Source: an uncultured Helicobacter sp. (GTDB taxonomy: Bacteria > Campylobacterota > Campylobacteria > Campylobacterales > Helicobacteraceae). Taken from it: DNA of 62,299 nucleotides. Positions 6,382 through 16,675 of the stretch are shown here, piece by piece. The first letter of the stretch is position 1. The number at the start of each line of letters is the position of its first letter. The stretch is taken from positions 1 through 62,299 of the forward strand of contig NZ_CAJTLL010000012.1 in NCBI RefSeq assembly GCF_910577135.1, in the 5' to 3' direction. Below the pieces are notes generated by a model, which had not been told where the DNA came from, did no database searches, and was given only the letters and a program-made list of their open reading frames with translations. Made by a program: the position numbers and the translations under genes.

Positions 6382-9102
6382 ATGCATACTTTAAGCGTGA
6401 TTGATACTTTTGGTTTTTTCTTTAGAAGCTTTTATGCCCTACCCCCTCTTAAAAATGCACAGGGCTTTCCCACAGGGCTACTTGTAGGATTCTGTAATTT
6501 GCTGCAGTCTCTCTATAAAGACCCATCTTGCACATATATTATGTTTGCTTTAGAGGGCGGAGGGGAAAATAAAAGGCGCGAGATTTTTGACGCTTATAAA
6601 CGCAATCGCCAATCGCCCCCACAAGAATTGCTTATGCAGCTGCCTATTGCGATTGAATGGATTAAGCAAATGGGCTTTTTGAATATCAGCATTGAGGGCT
6701 ATGAGGCTGATGATGTGATTGCCTCGATTAATAAAGTCGCTAACGCCCAAAATATCGCGGTGAGAATTATTAGTCACGATAAGGATTTGTATCAGCTCAT
6801 CGATAAAGATACTTACATCTATGACCCCATAGGGAAACGCAATATCGGTGAAGCGGAGTGCATAGAGAAATATGGCGTGAAGCCTAAAAATTTTATCGAT
6901 TATCAGGCGTTAGTAGGCGATAGCAGCGATAATGTGATGGGTATAAAGGGCATAGGTGCTAAAAGCGCACAAAAGCTTATCGCGCATTTTGGGGATATAG
7001 AATCTATGTATGCGCGTGAGAATGAGCTAACAGATGTGGTGAGTGAGCGGATAGCTAATCTCATAAAAGCAGGCAAGCAAAGCGCGTTTTTAAGCAAAAA
7101 ACTTGTGGCGCTGCACGATGATTTGCTACAAAGCATTGATTTAAGCAAATGTCTAATGCCCGAATCTAATCCTATGTTAAAAATAATGGACGAGCTTAAA
7201 ACCTATGGGTTAAAAAATATCATCTCTAAGGTGCAATCCCCGCACGAGCGCTATCAGCAGCGGCGAAGCGCACAAAGAGGTGTAGGCTCTACACTTGAGA
7301 GTGTGCAATCCTCACAAACTTTTGCTTTTAAAGCACATTTGCTTGATAGTGTGGAAGAAATAGAATCTATGCTAGATACCATTCCGCAGGGGGCGAAAGT
7401 GGGCTTTGACTGCGAGAGTGATAGCTTGGATATGCAGGAGGCGCATTTGGTAGGATTCTCCTTTTGCTTTGATGGTAAGAATGCCTATTATGTGCCGGTG
7501 GGGCATAGCTACCTAGGTGTAGGAAGGCAAATTTCTCTAGAATCTGCAAAATCCATTATCGCGCGGATTTTCACATATCCACTTATCGGGCATAATCTTA
7601 AGTTTGACTTAACGCTTATCTATCGCACTTTGGGGCTAGAACATAAGGGGGCGATATATGATAGTATGATTCTCTCTTGGCTGTATGATTCTATCGCTCC
7701 TGTGGGACTTGATAAGCAAATGATGAAGTGGTTTAAACATACAATGATTAGTTTTGATTCTGTCGTGGCAAAGGGGGAGAACTTCTCACAAGTGAATATT
7801 ATTGCCGCTACACAATACGCCGCTGAAGATGCCGCAGCGACATTTGCTCTCTATCATCGCCTGGAAGAGGAGTTTCACGCACGTGAATGGGGTGGAATCC
7901 TAGAGTTAGCCTATAATTTAGAATTCCCTTTTATCAAGGTGCTAATGGCAATGGAATGTGAGGGGATTAAAGTAGATATGGCACTTTTAGAATCGCTTAA
8001 AGACAAGGCGAGCGAGCATATATCACAACTCAGCAAAGATATTTTCACCTCTTGTGGGGAGAATTTCAATCTCAATTCCCCTCAACAGCTTTCCCATGTG
8101 CTTTTTGACCGCTTAGGGCTAAAGGCGGGACGAAGTGTTAAGGGCGGCTTAAGCACCGATGAAAAGACGCTTCTAGCGATTAAAGACAGCCACCCGATTG
8201 TGAATCTCATACTTGATTATAGGGAGAGCAATAAGCTAAAAAGCACTTATATTGAGCCGCTTTTGCGCTTTGGGGCGGCAAATAGTGAGCATAGAGTCTA
8301 TACATCATTTTTGCAAAATGGCACAGCCACAGGGCGGCTAAGCTCCAAATCGCCCAATTTGCAGAATATCCCCGTGCGGAGCGAAGAGGGGCGCAAAATC
8401 CGCCAAGCCTTTATTAGCAAGGCGGGACATAGCCTTATCAGCATTGATTACTCGCAGATTGAATTGCGGCTTTTAGCGCATTTTTGCAGGGATACTTCAT
8501 TGATTGAAGCCTTCAAACAGGATAAGGATATACATTTTGAGACGGCAGCAAGGCTTTTTGGGATAGAAAACGCGCAGGAGAAGCGCTCCATTGCGAAGTC
8601 TATTAATTTTGGGCTTATCTATGGTATGGGGAGCAAGAAACTCTCACAAACTCTGCAAATTCCACTCAAAGAAGCAAAAAGCTACATAGAGAGCTATTTT
8701 GCACTTTTTCCTACGATTAAAGATTATCTTAGCGCACAGGAAAACTTTTTACTTGAGAATGGCTACTCACAGACGTTGCTAGGACATAGGCGGTATTTTG
8801 ACTTTAGTAGGGCTACGGAATTTATGAAGGCAAATTTCTTGCGTGAGGGCATTAACTCGATTTTTCAAGGGAGTGCGGCGGATTTAATAAAGCTTTCTAT
8901 GCTTGAGATTCACAGAATCTATAGCAAGAGCGATTTAAAAATGCTCTTACAAGTGCATGATGAGCTGATTTTTGAAGCTCCAAGTGAGAAGGCACAGGAA
9001 TATGCCTATGCTGTGGCAGATATTATGAATCATATTTATACGCTTGAAGTGCCACTAAAATGTGGGATAAACATAGGGACAAACTGGGCAGAGCTGAAGT
9101 AG
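6382..9102 (+). CDS. polA: DNA polymerase I
   Basis: 906 residues, full length. Residues 1-280 form the 5'-3' exonuclease with YEADDVIAS and GDSSDNVMGIKGIGAKSA. The central domain keeps the proofreading exonuclease residues: FDCES near 341, GHNLKFD near 403 and YAAEDAA near 478. Polymerase motifs are DYSQIELR (A, about 689), KSINFGLIYGMG (B, about 739) and QVHDELIFE (C, about 857). The enzyme fills gaps in repair and removes RNA primers from Okazaki fragments in the cytoplasm. It is monocistronic: more than 700 bases of gap precede it and 357 follow. Start ATG 6382 is preceded by GAGGGGGCAAAGTT. Confidence 0.97.
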   Translation: MHTLSVIDTFGFFFRSFYALPPLKNAQGFPTGLLVGFCNLLQSLYKDPSCTYIMFALEGGGENKRREIFDAYKRNRQSPPQELLMQLPIAIEWIKQMGFLNISIEGYEADDVIASINKVANAQNIAVRIISHDKDLYQLIDKDTYIYDPIGKRNIGEAECIEKYGVKPKNFIDYQALVGDSSDNVMGIKGIGAKSAQKLIAHFGDIESMYARENELTDVVSERIANLIKAGKQSAFLSKKLVALHDDLLQSIDLSKCLMPESNPMLKIMDELKTYGLKNIISKVQSPHERYQQRRSAQRGVGSTLESVQSSQTFAFKAHLLDSVEEIESMLDTIPQGAKVGFDCESDSLDMQEAHLVGFSFCFDGKNAYYVPVGHSYLGVGRQISLESAKSIIARIFTYPLIGHNLKFDLTLIYRTLGLEHKGAIYDSMILSWLYDSIAPVGLDKQMMKWFKHTMISFDSVVAKGENFSQVNIIAATQYAAEDAAATFALYHRLEEEFHAREWGGILELAYNLEFPFIKVLMAMECEGIKVDMALLESLKDKASEHISQLSKDIFTSCGENFNLNSPQQLSHVLFDRLGLKAGRSVKGGLSTDEKTLLAIKDSHPIVNLILDYRESNKLKSTYIEPLLRFGAANSEHRVYTSFLQNGTATGRLSSKSPNLQNIPVRSEEGRKIRQAFISKAGHSLISIDYSQIELRLLAHFCRDTSLIEAFKQDKDIHFETAARLFGIENAQEKRSIAKSINFGLIYGMGSKKLSQTLQIPLKEAKSYIESYFALFPTIKDYLSAQENFLLENGYSQTLLGHRRYFDFSRATEFMKANFLREGINSIFQGSAADLIKLSMLEIHRIYSKSDLKMLLQVHDELIFEAPSEKAQEYAYAVADIMNHIYTLEVPLKCGINIGTNWAELK

Positions 9103-9459
9103 GGAATAAAAGCCCCTCTCTTAAGCTAGAGGCAAAAAGAACCAAATCTCCCCTTACAAAAAAATAAAATTAGAGATTCTATACCTTAAAATCTCACTTG
9201 ATAAATAAGGTGTAGCTTTAGTTATAAGTGTGTCCTTTAGGGATTAGCAGAGGCTTTAGCCCTGATGGCAAAGGCATAATAGACATACTTCACTAATATA
9301 AAAAAACAAAAAAGAATGTAAAATACGGATTTTAAATCTTAAAAACTTAACACTTGCAATGTGAAACAAAAGGGCATTCAAACAAGTATAAATATGCCAA
9401 GCCTCCACTTATAAGCTTTTGCAAGTAAGGTTAATTAACTTAATCACAAAGGATTTCAA
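9103..9459. other. Intergenic gap before tpiA
   Basis: No gene seen. Contains a repeat at 9252-9277 whose reverse complement recurs at 17069-17094, and an A-rich run with TGTAAAAT near 9318 that might be a -10 box. GCCCCTCT...AGAGGC shortly after polA is a weak hairpin. Confidence 0.4.
9252..9277. repeat. Intergenic repeat family C, copy 1 (inverted copy at 17069-17094)
   Basis: A 26-base block starting GGCTTTAGCCCTGAT and ending AAGGCAT matches the reverse complement of 17069-17094 at 24 of 26 positions. Both copies lie in non-coding DNA. Confidence 0.65.
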
Positions 9460-10176
9460 ATGCTGCCCATCATTGCCGCTAATTTCAAAGCCAATCTCAC
9501 ACGCGCAGAGGTGCAAATATATGCCAAAGAACTAGAATCTCTCCTTACACATATCAAGTCAAATACTAAAGCCTCCCCGCAGGTAGATATTTTCCCCTCT
9601 GCAAGCGCCTTGCTTAATGATGATTTCACACATTTTCATATAGGAGCGCAAAATGCTTATTTTGCTTTAAATGGTGGATTCACAGGAGAAATCGGGCTAA
9701 GTCAATTAACAGAATTTCATATCTCACGCATTTTAATAGGGCATAGTGAGAGGCGCACATTATTTAGCGAATCCCAAGAGTTCATCAACAAAAAGTTTCA
9801 ATTCTATAAAGCAGCGGGGTTCTGTATATATTACTGCATAGGTGAGCCCCTAGAAGTGCGGCAGAGGGGAGAGAATGCGCTTAAAGACTTTTTAAGTGCA
9901 CAGCTTAGTGGTATTGATGTGAGCTATCCTCAACTTATTATCGCGTATGAGCCTATTTGGGCGATTGGCACAGGGGTTAGTGCTACAATGGAGCAGATTC
10001 AAGCCACACATAATATGCTCTCCACCCTCACACCTGCACCTTTGCTTTATGGTGGTAGTGTGAATGGCACTAATGCAGGGGAGATTCTTGCATTGCAAAA
10101 TGTTTCAGGTGTGCTAGTAGGTTCGGCGAGTTTGAAAATAGAAAGTTTTAGAGAAATTATCCACGCGGCTTTGTAG
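9460..10176 (+). CDS. tpiA: Triose-phosphate isomerase
   Basis: 238 residues. Interconverts dihydroxyacetone phosphate and glyceraldehyde 3-phosphate in gluconeogenesis and glycolysis. Substrate Asn/Lys in AANFKAN at the start, the catalytic His in ILIGHSERR, the catalytic Glu in IIAYEPIWAIGTG and the phosphate loop LLYGGSVNG are all present. It is slightly shorter than the usual 250, as in other Helicobacter. Ribosome site AAAGGA before ATG 9460. Its 3' end overlaps a doubtful leftward small frame. Confidence 0.96.
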   Translation: MLPIIAANFKANLTRAEVQIYAKELESLLTHIKSNTKASPQVDIFPSASALLNDDFTHFHIGAQNAYFALNGGFTGEIGLSQLTEFHISRILIGHSERRTLFSESQEFINKKFQFYKAAGFCIYYCIGEPLEVRQRGENALKDFLSAQLSGIDVSYPQLIIAYEPIWAIGTGVSATMEQIQATHNMLSTLTPAPLLYGGSVNGTNAGEILALQNVSGVLVGSASLKIESFREIIHAAL

Positions 10177-10406
10177 CCTCAAAGCTAGAGATAGTAAAAT
10201 AGAAATTACTCATTATTACGATCAAGCATTTTAAGAAGCACAAAACCCAAGCTAAAATGCTTACACGGATTCCAATTGAGAGCATACGCAAAATCGCAAA
10301 AAATATCAAAAGCCCTGATACGAGGTAGATTCCCTGAAGTGCATCTATGCATTTGTAATAAAATCCCAAATATAACTATAAGAGAGGCTAATATGAGGGT
10401 TTCCAA
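10157..10406 (-). pseudogene. Possible small membrane protein gene with a frameshift
   Basis: From TTG 10406 one frame begins METLILASLIVIFGILL. The neighbouring frame continues FYYKCIDALQGIYLVSGLL and FFAILRMLSIGIRVSILAWV, ending at 10157 inside the tpiA 3' end. Joined near 10365 they would give a roughly 80-residue protein with three hydrophobic segments. No good ribosome site, no recognised family. It could be chance hydrophobic reading of AT-rich DNA. Confidence 0.25.
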
Positions 10407-10574
10407 AATATCAAGCTCTACTTTTGACTTTTTCCTTTTTACTTATAGGTAAAATTATAGCAGAGAGCTTGATATAGAGTAAATATTTTACGCAAATGCA
10501 ATTAAGCCTTGTAAGCTTTGTGCAGCATAACAAAGGATATGGATTGCATAATAAAGAAAATTAAAAGGATATGC

Positions 10575-10961
10575 TTACTTAAGTTTCTCAATGGTTTTTG
10601 CTATACCAATAGCCACAGAACAGGTTTTAATAGCATTTTTTACCTCATCACTTGTGGGCAAAAGCTTTTGTGCTGTGCTTTTTGCACTCTCTACCACTGA
10701 TGCTTTTTCAACCGCACTGCCACCTAGAAACAACTTCTCTTCTTGTGTAAGTTGGCGCACAATCTCCCCTGACACACATTGATTAAGGCTTACAAGCTCT
10801 TCTTCATTAAGCACTTTGCCATACGTAAGCTCTAAGGGTTTTTGTATTTGTTGAGCCACTTGTGTCTTTGCGCTTTCTTCCAAATCTGCTTGTAATGTAG
10901 GCAAGCTTGATAAACACCCAGCAAACAATATCGCACAAGCTACTAAACTCAATTTTTTCAT
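10575..10961 (-). CDS. Small lipoprotein
   Basis: 128 residues with a type II signal peptide MKKLSLVACAILFAGC (lipobox LFAGC, Cys 16). The mature part is helical and polar, with two further cysteines (LNQCVSGE and IKTCSVAIG). ATG 10961 is preceded by AGGAGG. Probably anchored to the inner or outer membrane facing the periplasm. No family recognised. It stands alone: no same-strand gene lies immediately upstream. Confidence 0.65.
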   Translation of the reverse strand: MKKLSLVACAILFAGCLSSLPTLQADLEESAKTQVAQQIQKPLELTYGKVLNEEELVSLNQCVSGEIVRQLTQEEKLFLGGSAVEKASVVESAKSTAQKLLPTSDEVKNAIKTCSVAIGIAKTIEKLK

Positions 10962-11109
10962 AAATCCTCCTAGTAAGTAAATAAAGCCCGTATTATCAAA
11001 TCTAACACCTTAATTCACAGCCTTTAGGGCTTAAACCGCTCATAGAAAGGGATAGGATAAAGCCTATTTAAACCCATAGAGTAAAAAAGGGCAAAAACAT
11101 TTAATATTT

Positions 11110-11256
11110 TTATCCTCGTGGAGGGCGGAAATATCGCAATACTCCAAATACTAAGGCAGCACATAAAAGCACCACGATAATGCCACTAAATGCTTCAAAA
11201 TAGCCAAATGGCTGACTAAGATCCCATATATGCAAGCCCATAATATCAAAACCCAT
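11110..11256 (-). CDS. 48-residue single-span membrane protein
   Basis: ATG 11256 with AAGGGG five bases upstream. The product starts MGFDIMGLHIWDLSQPFGYF, has one hydrophobic helix at about residues 24-42 (GIIVVLLCAALVFGVL) and ends RYFRPPRG. The good ribosome site and the amphipathic start plus positive-inside tail support a real gene. It lies 60 bases downstream of the PP-loop enzyme gene on the same strand and may share its transcript. Function unknown. Confidence 0.55.
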   Translation of the reverse strand: MGFDIMGLHIWDLSQPFGYFEAFSGIIVVLLCAALVFGVLRYFRPPRG

Positions 11257-11316
11257 TTTTACCCCTTAAGTGAGAAACTGCTCTAATGATAGCGTAGCGT
11301 AATGCTAGATTCTATT

Positions 11317-12366
11317 TTATGATCTCAAAAGCAAATAGCTTTGCGCACTTTGTCTATCAAGCGGCAACAGGGAATACACCTCCTCGCCAATTTGCACTCT
11401 ATATTCGTTTGTCTCTTGCGTTCTTGCATAGCTTAGGGCAATACGCGCAGCTAATATTTTATCATTCCTAGAAGCATTAGATTCTACAATGCCTAGCGGT
11501 CCTACACAATCAAGCAAGACAATATGCTCCATTAAAGGATTAGGTTGTTTAAGTTTGGCATTTTCCTCTTCATTACGCGCGATGACACACCTTGCACCCT
11601 CATCTAGCACAAGATAACGCCCGACTTTAATCATTTCTATATCCTCAAACTGCATTTGACGATGAGCGCTTAGGTCTTTGATTTTAAGCGCGATAGAATC
11701 TTGTGTGAGGAGGCAGCCTCCACCGGGCTTTTCAAAATATTTGAATCCATAGTTTTTAATCATCTCAAGTTGCCTTGTACGCCCTCTCCCACTCACATCA
11801 AGTAATTTTTCTCTATCTACCCAGCCCATTTTCTCCGGGAAGCTTGGCTCTAGGAGCTTAGCACTCATAGGGCGCAAAAGCAGCTCATCAAGGTATCTAG
11901 GCTTATTAGGATTGCTTCCATCGCGTGAAAGGAGACTATCAAACTTCGCATTTTCCCCGATACGTCGCACGAGCTTTCTTACTTGGTCGAGGGCTTCTTT
12001 GCGTTGCGATTTGGGACGTTGCCCTAAAACCTCTCCACTGATGACAAAGTCCGCCCCTACCTCTAGCAGATAATCAAATGCATTAGCAAACATATTCGCG
12101 TGGCAGTCAATACAGGGATTGAAGTATTTGCCATAGCCATATTTTGGCTTAAAAAGCACATCATTAAAGAATTGCCGCTTAATATCGAGGATTTGAAGTT
12201 TCACATCAATTTGCGCGGTGGCATTTTGAAAATATGTAAGCTTACTTTTATTCCCTCCAAAGCCGATGTCAAAATGCAAGGCAATCACATCAATGCCTTG
12301 GTCTTTGAGGAGTTTCATAGAAATGAGGCTATCACAGCCTCCGCTAAAAAGTGCTAGGGCTAACAT
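11317..12366 (-). CDS. MnmA/ThiI-like PP-loop ATPase, predicted tRNA or sulfur-transfer enzyme
   Basis: 349 residues. The N-terminal PP-loop FSGGCDSLIS (residues 7-16) binds ATP as in tRNA thiolases and adenylating enzymes. FNPCIDCHANMF (CxxC near residue 90) and the Gly-Gly-Gly-Cys of PGGGCLLT near 218 are candidate catalytic cysteines. The C-terminal about 100 residues resemble the NFACT-R-like RNA-binding region found in MnmA/ThiI relatives. It is not MnmA itself, which has a different C-terminus. Start ATG 12366 lies inside the 3' end of dnaG (23-base overlap), so the two are translationally coupled. The exact substrate is unknown; tRNA thiolation is inference. Confidence 0.65.
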   Translation of the reverse strand: MLALALFSGGCDSLISMKLLKDQGIDVIALHFDIGFGGNKSKLTYFQNATAQIDVKLQILDIKRQFFNDVLFKPKYGYGKYFNPCIDCHANMFANAFDYLLEVGADFVISGEVLGQRPKSQRKEALDQVRKLVRRIGENAKFDSLLSRDGSNPNKPRYLDELLLRPMSAKLLEPSFPEKMGWVDREKLLDVSGRGRTRQLEMIKNYGFKYFEKPGGGCLLTQDSIALKIKDLSAHRQMQFEDIEMIKVGRYLVLDEGARCVIARNEEENAKLKQPNPLMEHIVLLDCVGPLGIVESNASRNDKILAARIALSYARTQETNEYRVQIGEEVYSLLPLDRQSAQSYLLLRS

Positions 12367-13999
12367 AGGGCAGTAATTCTCCTTGTTTGAGTTGTAGAAT
12401 TTTATGTTTTGTATCCTTAATTAACGCATTTTTATCCTGCAAACTCATATCGCTATGAGGTATATGCGCTAAGAGACGTTCATACGCTTTAGTGATGAAT
12501 AATCGCAAATGTTCTTTAAGGCTCGGTAAATCGCTTAAAGGTTTTATCTTATCATTAATAGCAATACTTAGGAGCGGCGGGGCTTCGTATTGCTGATTCA
12601 TAAGAAGATGAAACTCTTCTTTTTTAGAGCTAAAAAGCGATATGTCAATGTATTCAATCGCAAAATCAATGAATGTAGGCTGCTCTAGGAATGTTTTAAT
12701 CAAAGTGAGTTCGGCAATATCTTGCGTATGGAGGAGGAGCTGAGGCGGGAGCGAGGGGGCTTGTGTGCGTTGGGTATGGATAAGTCGCGTAGGCACAGAA
12801 AGCAGCCGCGCTACAAGGGGCTTGTATTCCTCCTGTAAAAGGGGCGTTAATGTATGGAGGAATTGTGTAGATTCTGCTAATGCCTTTTCTTTTTGTAGTG
12901 GATTTTCAAGGGCATAACTTTGCGCGATATGTGTGAGAACAAACTCAATAAAGGGCATAGGAGCGGCAAAGATTTCATTAAGTTCATTGATTTGCTTATT
13001 TACCACCATATCCGCAGGGTCGGCTCCATTGGCAAAGATGACCACCCCGCCATCACAATGCGCGTGAGAGAGCATTTGCGCTGCTTTGAAGGCAGCATTT
13101 ATACCTGCTTTATCTCCATCATAGCTTAAGATGATTTTTGGCTCACCTTTGCGTAAAAGCGGTATATGGTCTTTGGTAAGGGCTGTGCCAAGCGTAGCCA
13201 CTGCGCAATCAAACCCTGCCTGATGAAGCATAATCACATCAAGATAGCCCTCGCACACGATGATTTTTTTTTGCCTGTAAATTTTGTCTTTGGCAATGTA
13301 ATAGCCATAGAGTAAGCGTGATTTGTTAAATACTTTGCTTTGGGGGGAGTTAATGTATTTTGCCCTATCGCCACTTATGGTGCGCCCACCAAAGCCTACT
13401 ACCTTGCCATTAGGGGAATGTATAGGAAAGATAATTCTATTGCTAAAACGCGCATATTCACGTCCGCTATCCTGCCCGATAACGCCAAAATCTAGCGCCT
13501 CTTTTTTGCTAAGATTTTTTTGCTTAATGAAATTAAGACTTTCAAAACTTGCCCCGCAATAGCCCAAGCGGAAAGTTTCTATACTGGCATTAGAAATATG
13601 CCTTGAGGCAAGATAATCAAGTGAAGCCTGATGGGAGAGGAGGCATTTTTGATAGAATCTCATCATCTCATCAAGTATAAGGCTTTGGGGCTTTTTTTCA
13701 TATTGTTTGTCTCTTTCCAACGTAAAGCCCATTATCGCAGCGATTTTTTCCACACTTTCTACAAAGCTAATTTTCTCATATTCCATAAGAAACTTAATCG
13801 CATCGCCCCCCACGCCACAGCCATAGCAGTGATAGAATCCTTTTACAGGGCTTACCACAAAGCTAGGCGTCTTTTCATTATGGAAGGGACAGCAGGCTAC
13901 ATAGTTACTCCCAGCCTTTTTTAGCTCCACATACGCACCAACAATTTCTATAATATCTATTTGTTGCTTGAGAGCCTCGATTGAATGCTTACTTATCAT
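12344..13999 (-). CDS. dnaG: DNA primase
   Basis: 551 residues. Synthesises RNA primers at the replication fork. The N-terminal zinc ribbon has C37, H40, C58, C61 (CPFH and HCYGCG). The TOPRIM catalytic core shows KIIVCEGYLDVIMLHQAG and IILSYDGDKAGINAA, with the conserved Glu and Asp residues. The C-terminal helicase-binding part is divergent, as is usual. ATG 13999. First gene of a leftward unit with the PP-loop enzyme, whose start it overlaps. Confidence 0.96.
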   Translation of the reverse strand: MISKHSIEALKQQIDIIEIVGAYVELKKAGSNYVACCPFHNEKTPSFVVSPVKGFYHCYGCGVGGDAIKFLMEYEKISFVESVEKIAAIMGFTLERDKQYEKKPQSLILDEMMRFYQKCLLSHQASLDYLASRHISNASIETFRLGYCGASFESLNFIKQKNLSKKEALDFGVIGQDSGREYARFSNRIIFPIHSPNGKVVGFGGRTISGDRAKYINSPQSKVFNKSRLLYGYYIAKDKIYRQKKIIVCEGYLDVIMLHQAGFDCAVATLGTALTKDHIPLLRKGEPKIILSYDGDKAGINAAFKAAQMLSHAHCDGGVVIFANGADPADMVVNKQINELNEIFAAPMPFIEFVLTHIAQSYALENPLQKEKALAESTQFLHTLTPLLQEEYKPLVARLLSVPTRLIHTQRTQAPSLPPQLLLHTQDIAELTLIKTFLEQPTFIDFAIEYIDISLFSSKKEEFHLLMNQQYEAPPLLSIAINDKIKPLSDLPSLKEHLRLFITKAYERLLAHIPHSDMSLQDKNALIKDTKHKILQLKQGELLPYVSPSTF

Positions 14000-14268
14000 A
14001 AATATAAAGCCTTGTGCGTGATAGGATAAGAGGAGATGAAATTGTATAAAAACAAAGCTTAGATTCTAAAACATATTCGTGAAAAATCATAAACAGACAA
14101 GAGACTACTGCTGCAAAAATCATTCTTCCTGATATATAGATAATAAAATGTAGTTTTTTGTAATATTTTTAGTCATTCTAGCAAGATTATTATTTGATAG
14201 TAATACTAATTTAATATATTTCATATTATAGTAATATTTATAAAACTATTTACATAAAAGGTATTATT

Positions 14269-16512
14269 ATGCAGCTTAGAATCTTATCCATTTCTATTAT
14301 GGCTATTTTATCTGCTTATTCAATAATCAATGCTAAAGAGCTAAATTCTGTAACACTTTCTCAAAGCATAGTAAGTATATCACGCATAGATACGGCTATT
14401 GATGAAGCTCCGGGTAATGTCAGTGTAGTGAGCCAAAAAGATATTGCCTTGCGTCCTAATCGCAAGTTTAGCGATACTTTAAGGGGATATGAGGGGTTAC
14501 AACAGAGTAAGTCACGTGGTATGGATACATTTGATAGCGTAAGGATTCGAGGTTTAAGCGGTGCAGCTATTATGGTTGATGGTATTATCTTAAATGATAT
14601 TAACAATAACACAAAAATGCTTACCGCGATGGATTCTAGCGACATTGCCCAGGTTGAAGTAGTACGAGGGGCATTTTCAAACATTTATGGCAGCGGTGCG
14701 GTGGCTGGAGCGATTAATTTCATTACTACAATGCCTACTGCATTTAGTGCAAAAGCTATCTTTGGTTATGGTAATGCCCTAGGCACATCATTTGCGCCTA
14801 AAAATACTTTTCATAGCTTTATGAGTATAGGCGATGCACTACTAGATAAAAGATTGCGCCTTAAGGCTTCATTGGGCATCACTACTTCACAAGGCTATGC
14901 GGCGGATTCTGTCGTGGTAGCAGATGTGAGCGGTTATCAAGGTGCAAAGCCTACATTAGATTCTAACAGCGGGGCATTGCGATATAATATCGGTGATATG
15001 GGCGCACAAGCCTACACAACCTATGATAGCTCACTCAAAGCCGAACTTGATACAAGCGATAATGGCACATTAAGTGGCTATTTGCGGTGGAATATGTATC
15101 AATATGACCATAAGAATCAAAGCACATTTATTACACAAAATGGCATTCCTAGCTATGGTAATAATGCCGATGTGGATAGTGGCAAACCCGCACCCATTCT
15201 CTATGGTAGAAATATCGGCAAGGAAGCTTACGCGCAGCTCATCTCATCTTTAAACTATAAGCATTATTTGCCGCACGATAGCCACATAGAAGTGAAGTTT
15301 TATAATATCCTTGGGTGGGATAGATTCAATAATCCTGATGGTGGGGTAAATCCAACAAATGCAAATACAAGCATTTATGGCGGCGATGGCTCACAAACCA
15401 ACCATAAATACCAAACAAATAATCTCGATATGCTGTATGCCTTATCCCTTAATGAATCTCATAAAATTTTAGTGGGCGCACAATATCGGCATAATCACTA
15501 CACGCAGCAAAAACATTATATTGAAAATTGGAAAGATATGAATGCAACTCTTAGCGATTCTCCTACAAGTGGCTATAAGCAAGGAGGTAAAACTCAAGCT
15601 ATAGGTGTTTTTACACAATGGCAGGGCGATTGGAATAAATATCTTAGGGGATTTTATAGCAACATAAGTGTGCGATATGACTATTGGCAGGGCTATGGGA
15701 TATATAAAGATAATGATATATATAGCAATAATACCAAACAAACACTTAGCCCTAAAATATCGCTTAATTTTACCCCGCATACGCTCACAAGATTCAAACT
15801 CTCCTTTGGTGAGGCTTTCAAAGCCCCTACTTTCGCGCAGATGTTTAGTAATAGAAACCTTACTGATGGCACAGCTATAAAGGGCAATCCAAACTTAAAG
15901 CCTGAAAATGTGCTAAGCTTTGATATAGGGATAGAGCAGGATATTCCTATGACTTTTAACACACAATATGGCATAGTGAAAATGTATTATTTTAATAACA
16001 CAACAAGCAATGCCATTATGCAGTATTCAAGTTCATATTTTAACCCGACTCTGCGAGGGGCATATGACAATCTGGGTAAAAATCGCATACAAGGCATAGA
16101 ATCTAGCCTTTCTCTCCCTGTGGGCTATGGCATAAATGTGCATATTACCTATACTTTTATGGATTCTGTAATTTTAAAAAGCTTAGAGAAAAGCACAGAG
16201 GGAAATAAAGTCGCTGGTGTGCCTAGTCATTTAGCATATAGCGCGATTAGCTATGATGGCTCTAAGATATATGGGAGTTTTGGGGTAGAATATGCAAGTA
16301 AGCCCTATAAAAATGCGGATAATAAGCTCACGCCTAGTGGTATATATGGAGCTACTGATAGCTACACAATTGCTGATATCAAGCTAGGTTGGAAAATCAA
16401 CAAGCATTTTGAGATGGGTGCTAATATCACAAATCTTTTTAATCACACTTATTATAGCTATTACCGCGCGAGTGGTAGAGCATTTTTTTTCTCGATAGAG
16501 GGCAGGATTTAG
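14269..16512 (+). CDS. TonB-dependent outer-membrane receptor
   Basis: 747 residues with a signal peptide (MQLRILSISIMAILSAYSI..NAKE). The plug domain spans about 35-165: APGNVSVVSQKDI, then VRIRGLSGAAIMVDGI and QVEVVRGAFSNIYGSGAVAGAINFIT, all classical TonB-receptor plug motifs. The rest is a 22-strand barrel pattern ending in aromatic SIEGRI. It imports a siderophore, haem, cobalamin or similar ligand; which one cannot be told. The 270 bases upstream are very AT-rich with repeated TAATAT/ATTATA elements that could bind Fur, but no clear Fur box is claimed. Monocistronic. Confidence 0.9.
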   Translation: MQLRILSISIMAILSAYSIINAKELNSVTLSQSIVSISRIDTAIDEAPGNVSVVSQKDIALRPNRKFSDTLRGYEGLQQSKSRGMDTFDSVRIRGLSGAAIMVDGIILNDINNNTKMLTAMDSSDIAQVEVVRGAFSNIYGSGAVAGAINFITTMPTAFSAKAIFGYGNALGTSFAPKNTFHSFMSIGDALLDKRLRLKASLGITTSQGYAADSVVVADVSGYQGAKPTLDSNSGALRYNIGDMGAQAYTTYDSSLKAELDTSDNGTLSGYLRWNMYQYDHKNQSTFITQNGIPSYGNNADVDSGKPAPILYGRNIGKEAYAQLISSLNYKHYLPHDSHIEVKFYNILGWDRFNNPDGGVNPTNANTSIYGGDGSQTNHKYQTNNLDMLYALSLNESHKILVGAQYRHNHYTQQKHYIENWKDMNATLSDSPTSGYKQGGKTQAIGVFTQWQGDWNKYLRGFYSNISVRYDYWQGYGIYKDNDIYSNNTKQTLSPKISLNFTPHTLTRFKLSFGEAFKAPTFAQMFSNRNLTDGTAIKGNPNLKPENVLSFDIGIEQDIPMTFNTQYGIVKMYYFNNTTSNAIMQYSSSYFNPTLRGAYDNLGKNRIQGIESSLSLPVGYGINVHITYTFMDSVILKSLEKSTEGNKVAGVPSHLAYSAISYDGSKIYGSFGVEYASKPYKNADNKLTPSGIYGATDSYTIADIKLGWKINKHFEMGANITNLFNHTYYSYYRASGRAFFFSIEGRI

Positions 16513-16675
16513 TCATTTAACTTTATGGGCTTGAATGATTGCGCAAACTAAATATTGTGCCGCAAATACTTCGTGTGATTTATTTATACAAGTGAGGCTT
16601 TACTTGTGAGTAGGCAAATTTAGAATCGTATTTGCTATTTTTGTTTTGCCAAAAACGATCGTTTGAAAAAAAAGA

